Assembly (NCBI GenBank): GCA_029961685.1
Contig: JARWKL010000016.1
Span: 21,210,157 to 21,274,156 of the forward strand
DNA: 64,000 bases
DNA from: Aristolochia californica
Lineage: Eukaryota > Streptophyta > Magnoliopsida > Piperales > Aristolochiaceae
Reading direction: 5' to 3'
The notes under the pieces are model-generated. The model did no database searches. It saw only the letters and a program-made list of their open reading frames with translations, and had not been told where the DNA came from. Positions 46,646-59,165 of this stretch are shown here, piece after piece. A program made the translations under genes and the position numbers. How positions within the stretch are numbered: the stretch's first letter is position 1; each line of letters opens with the position of its first letter.

Positions 46646-47670
46646 ACTTGATAGGAAGCAAAGCAAGATTTGAAGGGTCTATTTTCATTTAAATAGTGCA
46701 AATAATATGTCATTGGAAAAATATACCTGTCTAGGTTCCAATGAATTAGACCATTTATGAATTGATATTTTCTAGAAGAAGTTATTGTTGATTTACTACA
46801 AGTTATTCAACAAAATCGAAAATAAGATGCATCCATTGATTAATGTCTTTTGATGTGATAAGATGCATCCATTGACTAATATCTTTTGATGTGATAAGAT
46901 ACATGTTAGTGCCTAGCCAAAATTTCCCAACAGACCGGTAAAAAAACCGGCCTGGTAGGAACTTCCCGAAAAGCTAGCACATACCCCGAAATCTGTCACC
47001 AACAGTTCACGTTCCTAATCCCCCCCTACTTGCTGGTCCGGGGATTCGAGCGCCGAACCTGACACCCAGCTCTGATACCATTTGTTAGTACCTAGCCAAA
47101 TGTTCCCAATAGACCGGTCAAAAAACCGATCCGGTAGGAACTTTACCATTTGTTAGTGCCTAGCCAAATGTTCCCAACAAACCGGTCAAAAACCGGCCCG
47201 GTAGGAACTTCCTGAAAAGCTAGCGAACACCCCGAAATCTGTCACCAACAGTTCACGTTCCTAATCCCCTCCCACTTACTGGTCCGAGGATTCGAACGCC
47301 AAACCTGGCGCCCAACTTTGATACCATTTGCTAGTGTCTAGCCAAATGTTCCCAATAGACTGGTCTGTTAGGAACGTGAACTAATGGTGATAGATTTCGG
47401 GGGGTGCGCTAGCTTTTCAGGAAGTTCCTACCAGGCTGGTTTTTTTTAGACCAGTTTGTTAGGAACATTTGGCTAGGCACTAAGAATACATCTATTGATT
47501 AGTGACTTTTGGAGTGATAAGATGTATCTATTGAGTAGTATAAATACCCATTTACTCTTGTGAAGATAGCAAACAATTGTATTGAAGAAATTCTTTTTTC
47601 TTTTGTCTCTCCTTTATTTTTCTTCTTCCTTTATAATTCTTAGAGTTGTTTGCCACTATTGCTTGCAACA
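46633..47670 (+). repeat. 3' LTR of second copia element, split by a nested insertion
   Basis: LTR sequence occupies 46633-46903 and 47486-47670. The intervening 46904-47485 is foreign and duplicates ATACA. The 5' LTR has the uninterrupted sequence (AAATACATCTATTGATTAG) at the matching place, which proves the insertion. Confidence 0.92.
46904..47485. mobile_element. composite TRIM-like insertion, mostly minus-oriented with one inverted LTR
   Basis: Inserted in the copia 3' LTR with a 5-bp duplication ATACA (46899-46903 and 47486-47490). On the minus strand a repeat of about 115-125 bp (TGTTAGGAACGTGAAC to GGCTAGGCACTAACA) acts as LTR. It is followed by ATGGTATCAGAGC (the Met-tRNA primer site) and only about 60-75 bp of internal DNA with GAATCCCCGGACCAG and a G-rich tract. 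Two such LTR-plus-internal modules occur, with truncated LTR copies near 47,083-47,151 and 47,331-47,365. At 47368-47485 one LTR is in the opposite orientation, giving inverted ends. No coding capacity. Confidence 0.8.
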
Positions 47671-47675
47671 CATCA

Positions 47676-48124
47676 AATGCAAGAACTGTGCTTTGTGGTG
47701 TTCATCATAGTGATCATCATCTATTTTGATTTTGATGCTGTTAGTTATATTTTAGTCGTGTCAGTGTACATTTAAGCCTTCTCCAAGGTAAAAATCCACC
47801 TTTCATGCAGAATTCAGTCTATTCAGTCTACATTCCTTCAAGGTAACAGCCCCCGCCCCCCTCTCTTTCTCTATATAATGTAGCTCTGGATACCCTAGAA
47901 ATAGGAGATCCTTTCCATTAACCTGAGCAGAATGATTGACTGGACTGAAATATTCCAACCAACACATAACTTCAAGGAACATCAGAAGGAATGAGAAAAT
48001 CCTGAGAACACTAAAGGGTTATTTTACAGCTGATCAAAGAGAGATCAAGGAGTCAACCTTTACAACATTGGCTAAAGAAGCAACATACGAAGAAAATGAG
48101 AATAAGTACCCATGACTAGTCAAT
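47676..48124. other. spacer, 3' flank of the GARP gene
   Basis: About 450 bases between the copia element and the stop codon of the minus-strand GARP gene, probably including its 3' UTR. No other feature seen. Confidence 0.5.
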
Positions 48125-50595
48125 TCAAGAATTGTGTTTAGATGTTGTACTTGGAGTGATTGATATGGAGAGCTCTAAGTTTATGTGCTCGTCCATGACA
48201 AGCTTGTGATTTTCAGCAGTCCTGCTTGAGGTTCCTCCTTCACTAATATCTGATTCACCGCCATTGCAGGATGTGTCTTCCATGTTTTCATCTCTATTCA
48301 CTTCCCATGTCCCGAATGAGAGAGAGAGCTCGCAGCTGTTTCTGGCGTTCTCTTCTTTGGTTTTCCCTTGGAGTGAAGTCATTTGGGTGAGCTGCCACCA
48401 AAGAGATTAAAAGGAAAGAAGTTGAGGATTCAAAGTTCAGTTTTGTTCATGTAGGGTTAGTGCATAAGAAAAGTAAAAGTTTATTCTAGGGCTATCTACT
48501 TTGTTAGAGCTAGCATGTGTTTCTTTTATCAGCAAAAGCATATCGAGACTATAATATTCGGAAACATGATCCTCTTTTATAATTTTATTTCTCTAGAGAA
48601 TGAAAAAATTTCTTTTCAGTTATTCACTTTCTTAGGATGATTAAAGAATGAATTCCTCTTTCACTTCCTCTGTATGCTAACTCCTTGTCCAAATTTTTTA
48701 GAGAAACTAAAATTTTTAACTTCCCCTACTCCATAACAGGCCTTTAGGCCCTTCATTTTGAGATTCACATTTCAACGATGCCATAAAAAAACTTGTGAGG
48801 AAAGTAAGCTGACCTGACTTCCAAAGCTCTCCATCTCTTCTTTGCAGTGGCAATTTCCATCACTTCCCCAAAGGCTCTCTCTCCCAGGATATGTTTTGCT
48901 GAGCTCAAGTGTCCATGGCTCATTCTCTTTTGATCTGAACACCCATAATTAAGAGATCCTGAGTCCTGACTGATATTTCTTGTGCAGAAAATAATGAAAA
49001 TGAAGATAGAGCATAAGGTTCAGGCAGTGATCTTCCACAACTTCAGGAAAATGTTTTTTTTTTTTACTGAACCGAATGTTCCGACCTACTGCAACAGAAA
49101 GCCACACTGAGGACCAGCAATTAAAAGGGAGAGGTTTGGAAAATGGACAAAGTAAGGTGTGATTTTATTGAAGCTTCTGTCAAAATCAGCAGAACAGTTC
49201 AAGTATGCTTCATTTCATGAATTTATCACCATAAAATCTTTCGTCTTTCGTTCATGAAGGATAAAGCTAAAGAATCTTAGAACCCAGAAAACTATCTCTG
49301 CTCAACTATAGATTCTGCCGCTTGTTGTTTGCCATGGATTTCTGGTTCTTCTGCTAAGCAGATGAACTCTTTGTTCGCTCCCATGGAAATGACTGCTGAA
49401 GCTTGAAGTTCTTATCGTTCTAAAAGCATCAGGTGCAGTAAAACGAAACTGAAATTACGAAAGCAACGTTTACCTTTGACATGAGTAATTGCTGCTTGGC
49501 TCCCAAGTCCGCGAAGGTGAGGTGCAGAAACTCGATGAATCAAAAATTGCAACACTTTTGACGCTCGTATACCGTCTTCCCGGGGTTGAACCTTTGGGCA
49601 GAAGACCTCTAACATTTGCGTCACTCTTCGCAACTCTGTACATCTGTTAATCAGAAGAAATTCTTAAAGGTGATCGTCAAAATTCCGGAAGTGGTAGAGG
49701 GGATTCGAACGATATAGATTGCTAATTTATGTTCTCTTTCCATTCCGCATTTTTCTTGAACGGAACATAAAACTACGTACAAAACTTCAAATCTGTATCC
49801 AGAACTATTCTGGGAAATACTGACAGGGATTTCATCCTCGATACTCTCCAAAAGTTTAATTTGGAGAAGATGAAAACCCTTCCATGACTGATCTCATGGA
49901 CAAACTGGAACTCAAAGTGCTGTGATTTTCATAGATTATATTGATCAGTTTCCTTTGAATCCATGGTTCACTGCCTAGGTAAAAGAAAATCGTACCTGAA
50001 GATGGCTCTTCACATGAGCTATAGTGAGTCCTTTCACGCCCATGAGGACATGAATCCGTTTTGGTGTTGCTTCTGCAAAAAGGGTTTAAACAAAATTTCA
50101 AAAGCAAAGAAAAACAAAGGGAGAGATTACACAGAAAAAACTATCAATCAATAAACTATTTTTTAGACTAAAATAACCAATATTATATTTTTTTTCTCGA
50201 AGAACAGTGCAATTTAAACAAAAGTTGAGAGAAAAGTACAACAGAAGTTGTTGGTTAGTTTCCTTTACTGGTTTTTCACTAACAGAAAATGCAAACGCTT
50301 TTAAGATTCTGGTATCTACATATTATTCAGTTAGTTTTACAACAGAAAAATACAGTTTGAGTTTAATTTTGCCTTCTTTCTTTCAGAGATGAGCTTGTTT
50401 TTTCAGAGAAAGAGGCTTCGTTATCCTGCAAACATCAATGCCCGATCCAAGCTTTCACGCTGCAAACTTACTGTGCGGACCACCCAGAAGGTCGACGGCA
50501 TCAATGAAGAGGGAATGGAGCTCTGCCGTCCACCGGAGCCGCGGAACCTCCGATCTATTGTACTGTCTCGCCGAAATTCTCCCAGGTTCTCTCAT
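48125..50595 (-). CDS. GARP/G2-like (MYB-SHAQKYF type) transcription factor
   Basis: Five exons on the minus strand: 50595-50472, 50072-49996, 49643-49474, 48934-48814 and 48391-48125, phases consistent, 252 aa. The DNA-binding domain is split over three exons. It has VPRLRWTAELHSLFIDAVD (17-35) and LLGGPHKATPKR across the first junction, then VLMGVKGLTIAHVKSHLQ and MYR at the start of exon 3. LRWT-ELH, the ATPK helix and SHLQMYR are diagnostic of the GARP family, nuclear one-repeat MYB-like regulators. CELSLSF and LELSISI in the last exon resemble EAR repression motifs, as in the At1g14600/At2g40260-like group, so a repressor is likely. The ATG at 50595 is the first in frame. The rest of the protein is Ser-rich without known domains. 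Each exon alone is short, so the gene is easy to miss. Confidence 0.88.
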
Positions 50596-53500
50596 ATTAC
50601 TTCCTCTCCCCACCGGTAGAAAAGTAGACACAAAGAAGAATAAGAAGATGGAGAAACGAAGAAGAAGATGAAGAAGAAAAGCCGTTTGCTTGTGGAGAGT
50701 CTCCTTTATGTAGTTCCCCTCTATTTTCCAATAAATAATGTCGGCCTTCTTCCCATGTTAGGCAGGCCTAGACTTCCTCCATCACTGCTGGATGGAAGAT
50801 ATAAATATGCAGCAGCAGCGGAGAAGAAAGAGTCTGGCACTCTTTCAGACTTTCAAGGCACGTTCCCCAGTCAAACACATACTGCAACCCAAAAGACCTT
50901 GAAAAAAAGGATCAAAACCCTAGTGTGATGCACATTCCAGAAAAACAAACCCCGGTATCTACCTTGATTCTGAAACGTTTATGGTCATCAACAAGCGACA
51001 AACTTGATTGGTCCCCCAGGAATCCATCACAGCCGAAATTTATGCAGTTCTGGTCAATTTTAACCGAGATTATGAGCCTGTTTCACTGTAAAAACTGTTA
51101 GAAATGGTTAAGAAACAGCCAAGAATCGTAGTACTCCAGTTCTTCTGTTCTGCTTCTGAGCCAATGGGAGCAAGGGCAGGGAGAGTCATGAATTATCCTT
51201 CCCTGATATCTTTGATTTTGTCCCTGACGTAAAGCTTAAAAACATTTCAACATTCCATGGCATGTGCTCTTTTATGCGTTTTTCATTTTTTGAAGAGTTG
51301 ATTCTCTCCAAAAACCTCAAATGAAAAAGGGTTTTCAATTCTCAGGCTTTTTAAGCTTGAGAATTCCTTAAAAACAAGATTATTCATGGAGTATTATAAG
51401 AAGAAGAGAACAAACACTTTGTTGTTTGATGATGATTCTGAGTTATCCTAAAGATTACTCTTTATTCTGAGTTATCCTAATTAAGAAAAAATGTCCCGCA
51501 AGACAAATCATTACAACATATTAGCTACCAATCTTTTATAAATACCTACTTTCTTCTCTCTCCTTTACTGACAAAGAAAATTCAAAAAACCCTAATCTTA
51601 TTTCAAAAAAAAAAAAAAAAACCTACAAGATAAAAGATCCCAGTTCACAAATCTCTCAACAGTTAAACATCTCATCTCTTGACATTCCAGATCAGGCAAA
51701 CGTCTCTATTCCCTTTTGGCCGTTTGTTGAAATCCAGGAAAAAACGTCGACTCCGACTTCGTAAGAGAGGTGTGCAGACTCCGCAGAGCAGTCAAGTCAA
51801 GTGTCGAGAGAATGGGATTTATGAGCTGGTAATAGGCTAAGGGAAACGCCTCTTTCTCTCTCTTTTCCCCATCAATCCCTTGTCAACATTAGACGGTGCC
51901 TACTTCCGGCCCCACCCACGCTCTGCTTCCGTGTTTAACACTGCTGCTTTGAGACACTGAATTTTTTCCATGACAATGAAAGCTTCGAATGAATTTCTTT
52001 CTCTCTCTGTCTTTCTCAACGTCGGTAGGAAGCTGCTTGTTGATATTCCTCTGAAAAAAAAGACAAGAAAAAAGAAAAAGAGAACTATTACAGGGTTTTG
52101 CTTGCTACCATGGACGACGTACTTTAATCCACTATGTGGTTTATGCATGGGTAAATCAGGGTTTCCCTAACGTAGACGAAGATGGGTTTTGTGGGTCCCA
52201 ACAGTGGGTAATCGAATCAATGGTATGGATCGTTTTTTTCTCCTACTGTCCCATTCAGGGTACGTCACCTTGCCTTACCTTTCAGCTTGAGAAAAGACTC
52301 TTCATAATAATGGCGCTTCTGGTCAAACAGACAAACTTATAAATGAGAGTTTAATTTATGAGACAAAAAAAGATAGTTTCTTGCAACCCAATTGTAGAAT
52401 ATCTTCTTATCTAGTAGAGATGATCAATTAACCTGACCCAATTACAACTAATTAGTATTAACTAAACAAATTAAAGGGATAATTATGGTGATTAGGGTTA
52501 GTTGTTAAGTGTAAGATGTATTCGTAATCAATAAAAGAAAACCCATTAGATATGAAGAGGAAAAATGGAGAACTGGAGAAGAGCAAGAGGGGCCGTTGAT
52601 CAAGATCGGACGACCAAAATAGCCTTTTTCGTATTTTTCATATGAAATCAGGTTTCACCCATCACCTTCTATATATATATATATAATACTAGAACAAAAA
52701 TGTATAAACGAAGAAGTATTAACATTATTATCTCGCGTGTGAAAAGCTCACAACAGACCAAAATAAACAGAAAAACAAGCAGGAAAGAACGTTGTGGGCT
52801 CTAACAACATAGAGCTCTGCTTGGTTCTTGGAAATTTCCATGAAGGAGGGTGCAGAAGTCCAAAGGTAGCTAACCCCACAAAGCTGTGATGAAAAGAACC
52901 TTTGTGACCTGAAAAGGCCAGCAGTTAACCAAACACATCTGGGACCATCTGCTCAAATGCCCTCCTTCAATGTCCCTCAACTCTTACCTCAGTAGGTAGC
53001 TTGTTAGGTCCTTGATCACAGGGGCCAGGGGAGTGTTTCTTTATTGAAAATTTCTCTCATGCCTCGTTCATTTGTATATCTCTTTCTTTATCCAATTCAA
53101 GTTCAATGGCTTCAGTCCTCCTGAATCCAATTCAAATAGGATTGAACCAGCCTGCCCAGGTCCGTCATTTTATAACATTGACTAAAGGTTTAAAAAAAAA
53201 AAAAAAACAAACATTGACCAAATGGTTCATTCATGGAACTGTATCACACTGTATTAGGCAATTAGGTCAAGAAATTCCAATTCCATTTGCTTTCTGAACT
53301 CCAACAATTCAAAAATAGAAATACAAATTGATTAATTCTTCTTCAAGAATTTGACATATCACACTGTGTTAGGCAATTAGGTTAAGAAATTCCAATTCCA
53401 TTTGCTTTCTGAACTCCAACAATTCAAAAATAGACATACAAATTGATTAATTCTTCTTCAAGAATTTGACAATTGCTCTCATGAATAAGACCTATGCACG

Positions 53501-56500
53501 TGGGATAATGAATAAGTCTCGTTCATGTACCAAAAGTTTTATCAAATATTTACGTGGAAGTTTTATTTTAGATGAATATCGGAATCCATTGATGGCCCTG
53601 GCAAGAGGGTTCAAAGACTTGGATCTTGTGCTTTCGGCTCGGCCGGTTGGGAGGGTCAAAGACGTTCACTTTCAGTGTGAAAGCAAAGACAGAAATTGGA
53701 GCTTGAGATGATGCAGAAGGAATTGTTTGCATGAAAAGTGACCTGCAACGAATGTCACAGAAAAGGTGGGAGGAGGGAAGTAGTTGAAAGTTATCCCTTG
53801 GAATGAAGAAAAGGGATGTGAGTGCATGTCAAAAGGAAAAAGAAATTTGAGACACGTCTGCATGTGAGAATTTGGAATCTGTTCTGTCTCATACGGCCTG
53901 GTTTGATAGGGTTTGGCAAGCTGTGGAGTAGTAAAAAAACGAAGGTTTGGTCTTCATTCTTTAATGGACCTTTATCAAGAAAGTCAGAGAAAGAAAAAGG
54001 GCCATAGTGGTTATGAATTTAAAGAGAAGAGAGATCAGGGGTGGGTGTCATACCAAGACGTCTCTAATGGGAGAATTAGAGAAGAGATAAGGATGGGTGT
54101 CTTACTAAGACCTTTTATGTATCGGATAGAACATCTCGGTTTTTCGACGAGAGTTCTTGAATTTTGTCAAGGCAAAACGTCTCAAATTTTCGTCTGGGAC
54201 TCCCACTTCTAGAAGAGATTCAGAGGTGGCCAAGTTCAACATTATATCCATGAGAAGATGCAATTTGAGGAACGTTCAAGAAAGGAGGGAGTAATGTAGT
54301 AAGAATTAGTCTGGAATTAGAATTCATAAACAATATTTCCTAGTTTTTTCTTCGAATTAATTTCCATGGTTGAACAGGTGATCAAATGAACTCCTATAGA
54401 CCAAAACGAAAAGCTCCAAACACTGGATCGATCAATCACTTCCAGTAATAATTGCCTGTAATGAACTGACTTGGAGAATTAATGGCCACATACCGTACGC
54501 AACAAAAGTCAAGAAAAACTCGCCAAAATGTCAAAGGTGGAAAGAATCAGCAACTTCGTTTATCTTTCTTAGGATTACTTCATCGATCAAGTGGCCGTCA
54601 ATGTTTTCTTTCGTCCTAGGACCTTCAGGTAAGGAAAACTGCTTGGGATTAAAATTGGTTGCCTGAACACCAGTCAAGCCATGAACTGCCGAGGCGTCTC
54701 CTGATCAACTTCAGTGATGATCCTCACTGTTACAATATTGAAAATTCTGGTGAATATGAACTAATGATTTCTACTTAAGAAAGTTCTGTTATAAGTTCAA
54801 GAACTAAGCAGGAATGGCATAGCCCAGATCGGCCATTGTTGACAAGATTAGGCAGATCCTACCAACTGCTGTGGTCATTAACCTCTCGATTTGTCTTCAT
54901 TTTGGTTTTCAAACAAGAATCAAGAAAACTGATTTGGGTAATAGCTCAACTGACAATTCCCACTTCCAATGGAGATTTATCAAATTTTTAATCAGAATGG
55001 TGAGACCCAAAAGTGGCGGTCGCCTCTTTGGGAAATACAGAAGAAGGTATGGTCAAGCTCAAACTCCGAAACTGGATCAGAGCAAGCAAGACCATAGGCG
55101 AAGCATGGTTGTTTCAATTTCTATTTCTCTGAAGAACAACTGAAATTTGCGTTTAAGTTGTTAAAAAATAGCGAGGAAAAGAAGTTTCTTTTGGGGAGTT
55201 CTATTGTTGCAGGTGCTTGTCTGTTCATGGCTTTTTTCTTCATGATCAGAGAACAAGTACTGGTCTCTTCATGAGAAGAGCATTCTTCCAGATTTCTATA
55301 AACCTATGTGTTTCATTTCATTTCGAAACAACAAAGAAACTCAACAAACCTTTGTTTAGGAACTCAATTTGCTCCTAATAAACTGATTATTCATCTCTTA
55401 TTTTTTATTAAGAGTGCAGGACATTGCTCCTGAATATTGTTCTTCAAGATAATCATATTTGCTTGAACTAATGCCTAAATCTCAATAGGAAAATAATATG
55501 TCGGGGTTTGGGCTGTAAGCAAAGCATCATTAGTGTCTAATACAACTAAATCCATGGGCTCATCACCTTGGTGTGTGTGTATCTAGCACGAATTGAACCT
55601 ACGAATTTGCCATAATTCATTAAGGGGAGATTAGTGCAAAAAGAAAGTTTCATTTCTTTTTTTTTTCTTTTTTTTATTTCATAAACAGGATCAATCACTT
55701 TCTAGGTAATATTAAATATGAGTTCTTCCCAAACTTTCTCTACACAAACATATTTTGGACACTTTCACTTGAGAAAAAAAACTCGGAATTATGCAATCTT
55801 TCAGAATTTCTTGTGGGTGGCTAAATGCATTCCCTTTCTATGTTTTTTTCTTTTTCAAACTTAAAAACTCGGCTTGAAAATGAAACCCATGTAAATGGAG
55901 AACCTTGATTTCGTCTCATTCTAAGATGCGGCTCAGAAAATGTCAGAGGTACAGGGAGGAAGTTACAGAGAAACTATTGGATGAATACTGGGTATTCCAT
56001 TTGATAGCAGAAATCCCAAGCCTTAATTATCCTACAGAGCCACAGTAAGATCGGTCGGTGATGTCTGATTGAAAATGTCTGCTGTCGACACACAAAAACT
56101 TGACTGAATCAGTATCTGAGACTTTCAGGCCATGCTTTAATGGAGAAATCATGAACAGGGAGATTGTGGGACATAATTTCATCTCTGCGATGCCAGTTAC
56201 AAAAGATTGTAGAAGATAAATGTCAAAAATGTTTAAGACCCTCAAAATGATTAGTAGTAAAACAAGAGGCAGCATTTCGGTAAGCAGATCTTTGTTTTTC
56301 TAAAAATTGATCGCCATAATTAGAGGTAAAGACCGTTCAAGTTTCATTTTACAAATTATGAATTTCATGTTGTATTTAGAAATTCATGTAATCTAACGTG
56401 ATCATCTCATTTCTTTTAAAGTTTTTCTTTTGATTCTCTGAATTCTCTCTTAACAAGTTTTTTCTTCTAATAAAAGTCAACTGATCTTAATACTGAATGC

Positions 56501-57744
56501 ACTCTTGTTCTCAATTTTTTCGCCTGGAATCCTTTTTAGCCTAGGTAAGAATCACTGAGCTTAGCCTACAAATCTCTGATATCAGAGGGAACTAGCGGCC
56601 CTTTTTGTTCCCACTTTCATCGAATGAGACCTGGGCAGTGATCTGAATATTGAAGCTTTTGGTCCCATTGCTGAGTCAAATAGATTTGGTGGGGATTTTC
56701 TTCATGCACTTTTCCACAAACAAGAAAACTTTTCGTGGTTAGTTGATTGAAAACCACCACCGTTTTGACAGTAAATCCAGTCACAGCCATTTGCTTTTGC
56801 AAAGTCAATAGATTCGATTAGATCTCCTAAACCATTTAATCCCTACAAGCTGACAGAAATCGCAATCTATGATTGTATTTTGCCAAAGCTCATTCTCGCC
56901 CACGATGGGATGGCACTTCCTGCTGCTCAGAAGAAGCCCAGAGCAGTCCAAGCTCTTAAACTGAGAGAAGGTGACTGGTGAGCGACCAAACATTTCCGAT
57001 GGAGAGATTACAAACGAACAAAAGGAGTTGTCGATTCTTTCGGCGATTATAGATGCTTCATTGGTCTTAATCTTCACTACATAAGGTGACAAACTGCTGT
57101 TTAAATTTCTCTTCTCTTGACATAGCTACAATAATGAAGCTTCAGGCTGTAAATCTGTGATGTACTTTGGCTTTTGATTAGGACTGCTTCATTTGGAATT
57201 TGCTTTTGGAATTCTGATTGAAACATTCCTTCATGTCTCTGCTGGCTTATATTGTCCACACTGGGTCATTTCTTCAGTAAAAGAGAGGTCCCCCTACACA
57301 GTCCCATAAAGCTCAAACTGAGCAATTTTTAGTGCAGTTTCTTTCTGTAAATTTTAGTTTGAGAAAAGGGAAAGCAATACAGTCACTCTGCTTGTCCTGC
57401 ACAATAATGATAATGTTCTATTACACCCACATCAAAACATCCACCAAAGTTCTTGGAAACATGGAAACAAAGCCTTCAAAGTCCAACCATAAAACTACAT
57501 CAACTCTCCTTCATATACTGTTAAAACAATATTTACAATATACTGTTAATCAATCATAAGATCAAGACCCCTCCATCCCTCTCTCACTACTGGGTGCAGG
57601 GTCACAATTCTCAAATCATATGAGAGGTATTGTAAGTAGGTATAGATAAATTATAGAGATGAGAGAGAAAGTTTAAATAGGTGGTGGCAAGCAAAAAAAA
57701 AAGGGCCCTTATACTGATAAAATCTAGTATCCAGCCTTCTCTAA
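50596..57744. other. long intergenic region without a recognisable gene
   Basis: About 7.1 kb. The first few hundred bases are the upstream region of the GARP gene. The rest has an (AT)n run near 52,671-52,684, a poly-A near 51,606-51,620, the tandem repeat at 53242-53471, and open frames of 60-99 codons (for example 53913-54212, 54871-55143 and 56805-57092 on minus). These have no motif I recognise and no supporting splice context. A decayed element near 53,900-54,300 is possible but unproven. The 3' UTR of the LBD gene lies at the right end. Confidence 0.5.
53242..53471 (+). repeat. two tandem copies of a 115-bp unit
   Basis: 53242-53356 and 53357-53471 both begin TATCACACTGT and end CAAGAATTTGACA. 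They differ at only three or four positions, so the duplication is recent. No coding meaning seen. Confidence 0.9.
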
Positions 57745-59165
57745 CTAACATGACCACAGAGACTCACCCATGTTGACCTGATCAACCACCATGTCTAAAG
57801 CCATCAAGGGTCTGTGCGATGTCATCATCTTGGAAGACGGCGAGTTATTCGTGCTCACACCTGAGTTTCCGGTGGCGAGGCTGCCGGAGAACGAAGTAGC
57901 TTGGCGCATCCTCATATGGACCACCTCTGCCTGAGCCAGAGCCAGTTGTGTCTGTAGTGAATCGATCTGCTGCTGCAGAGAAGATATGGCCCCTACACAA
58001 CCGTACACCGGATCTCTCACCCTCGCATTCGCCTCATACACCATGCTGCTCACCGCGTCGCTCCGCTGGTTCACCGGTAACTCCTGCTCCAACACCCCGC
58101 ACGGTTAAGCTTCCCGTTTACGATTTTCAATATAGACTCGTGACAAGGGTGAGACATCTAGGATACCCACCTTTGCCTGTTTATTTTAATCAATTATTCG
58201 ATAAACAACCAGACAAACAACTCCAAAAGTAAATCAGGGAGTAGCTCATAGTTGATGATCTAAGGATGATATCAAGATTACGTGATCTTGAAGGCAAATT
58301 TTTGAAAACTTCACGAGCCCAAAGAATGGGTCAATTCAAGAACATCCCTTTCTGAGGCAGACCAACAGGAGGGGGAGGGAGACATTAGATCAAAACATTA
58401 AGAGTCCTCATGTGACGACAATCCCTCCACCCCTGCAAAATCTTGGTTACCGTTTGAAAAAGTCTCCACTCTTTAATTTAATCAACAGTTAATTAGAGAT
58501 TTTTTTTTTTTTTTTTGAGTCAGGTTTAGGTGTTGTTACATCACTCTCAAATTCGAGTGGTGGCCCACGTCATAACAACAATAATGAACTCACATGGCCC
58601 ATGGTTTTTGAAGAAAGAGTGGTTAGCCTATTCATATCAAGGGCCCACGAATACACATTGGGCCCAGTTGATCCTTAGTGCAGCCTTTAAAGAAAGGCAA
58701 ACCAACCAAGGAAAAAGGATGATATTGTGCAGGCTATGGTCGATTGGTCGGTTTGTCCTCACTAACGGACACTGTGGGGCCCATGTAACGAGCATACGTA
58801 ACGCAGGGCCCGTTTCAACCGAGGCATAGAAATGAAACGGCGACAGTAGCCGGAGTTGCCAGAGGTGGAGAATATCGGCGGTGCTCCACGAGAACCAGCT
58901 GCGGTTTTCTCGCTGGAGCTCGAAATCCGAGACTTATTGCAGCGAATTAACGGAAAAGAGCTCGAATAGAGAGGAAGTTGGCATCTACCTGTAGCATTTT
59001 GTTAACATTGCTGGCACCGAAGACCTTGTGCACATTGGCGAACTTCTGAGGCTCGTCGGCGGGGAAGTACGGCGCGAAGACGCAGTCCTGCGCGCAGCGC
59101 CTCCGTAGCAATTTACAGGCCGCGCACGGCGACGCTGCCCCTTGCTTCCGGCTGGCTTCCCTCAT
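57745..59165 (-). CDS. LBD4: LOB-domain transcription factor, LBD4-like
   Basis: Two exons on the minus strand, 59165-58989 and 58083-57745, with a 905-bp intron; 171 aa. The class I LOB domain is complete: zinc-finger-like C14-x2-C17-x6-C24-x3-C28 inside SPCAACKLLRRRCAQDC, the GAS block FANVHKVFGASNV (42-54), and the coiled coil L95-x6-L102-x3-L106-x6-V113 in ISSLQQQIDSLQTQLALAQA. The C-terminus ends GESLWSC, as in Arabidopsis LBD4. The intron position after KMLQ is the family's usual one. These plant-only nuclear regulators act at organ boundaries and in vascular tissue. I start at MREASRKQ because that matches LBD4; an in-frame ATG 13 codons upstream (59204) would add MLERERRSILRGR. Confidence 0.95.

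Larger units (their letters stand above)
42092..47670 (+). mobile_element. Ty1/copia LTR retrotransposon, second copy type
   Basis: Flanked by a perfect 5-bp target duplication CATCA (42087-42091 and 47671-47675). The 5' LTR 42092-42557 (466 bp, TG...CA) is followed by a diverged primer-binding site (TGGGATTAGAGC, 42561-42572). Gag and pol follow, then the purine tract AAGAGGGGG (46624-46632) and the 3' LTR starting at 46633 and ending at 47670. The 3' LTR is interrupted by a 582-bp nested insertion (46904-47485). Over the first 180 or so LTR bases I count about 23 mismatches, so this is older than the copia at 21358. Several frameshifts and stops inactivate it. Confidence 0.95.

Noticed and set aside
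53913..54300. Gypsy polyprotein C-terminal fragment
   Set aside because: Only a vague likeness in the last residues before a stop; no conserved domain could be identified.
56617..57092. Minus-strand frames possibly joined into a decayed protein gene
   Set aside because: Neighbouring frames look mildly protein-like, but no family motif and no consistent splice sites join them.
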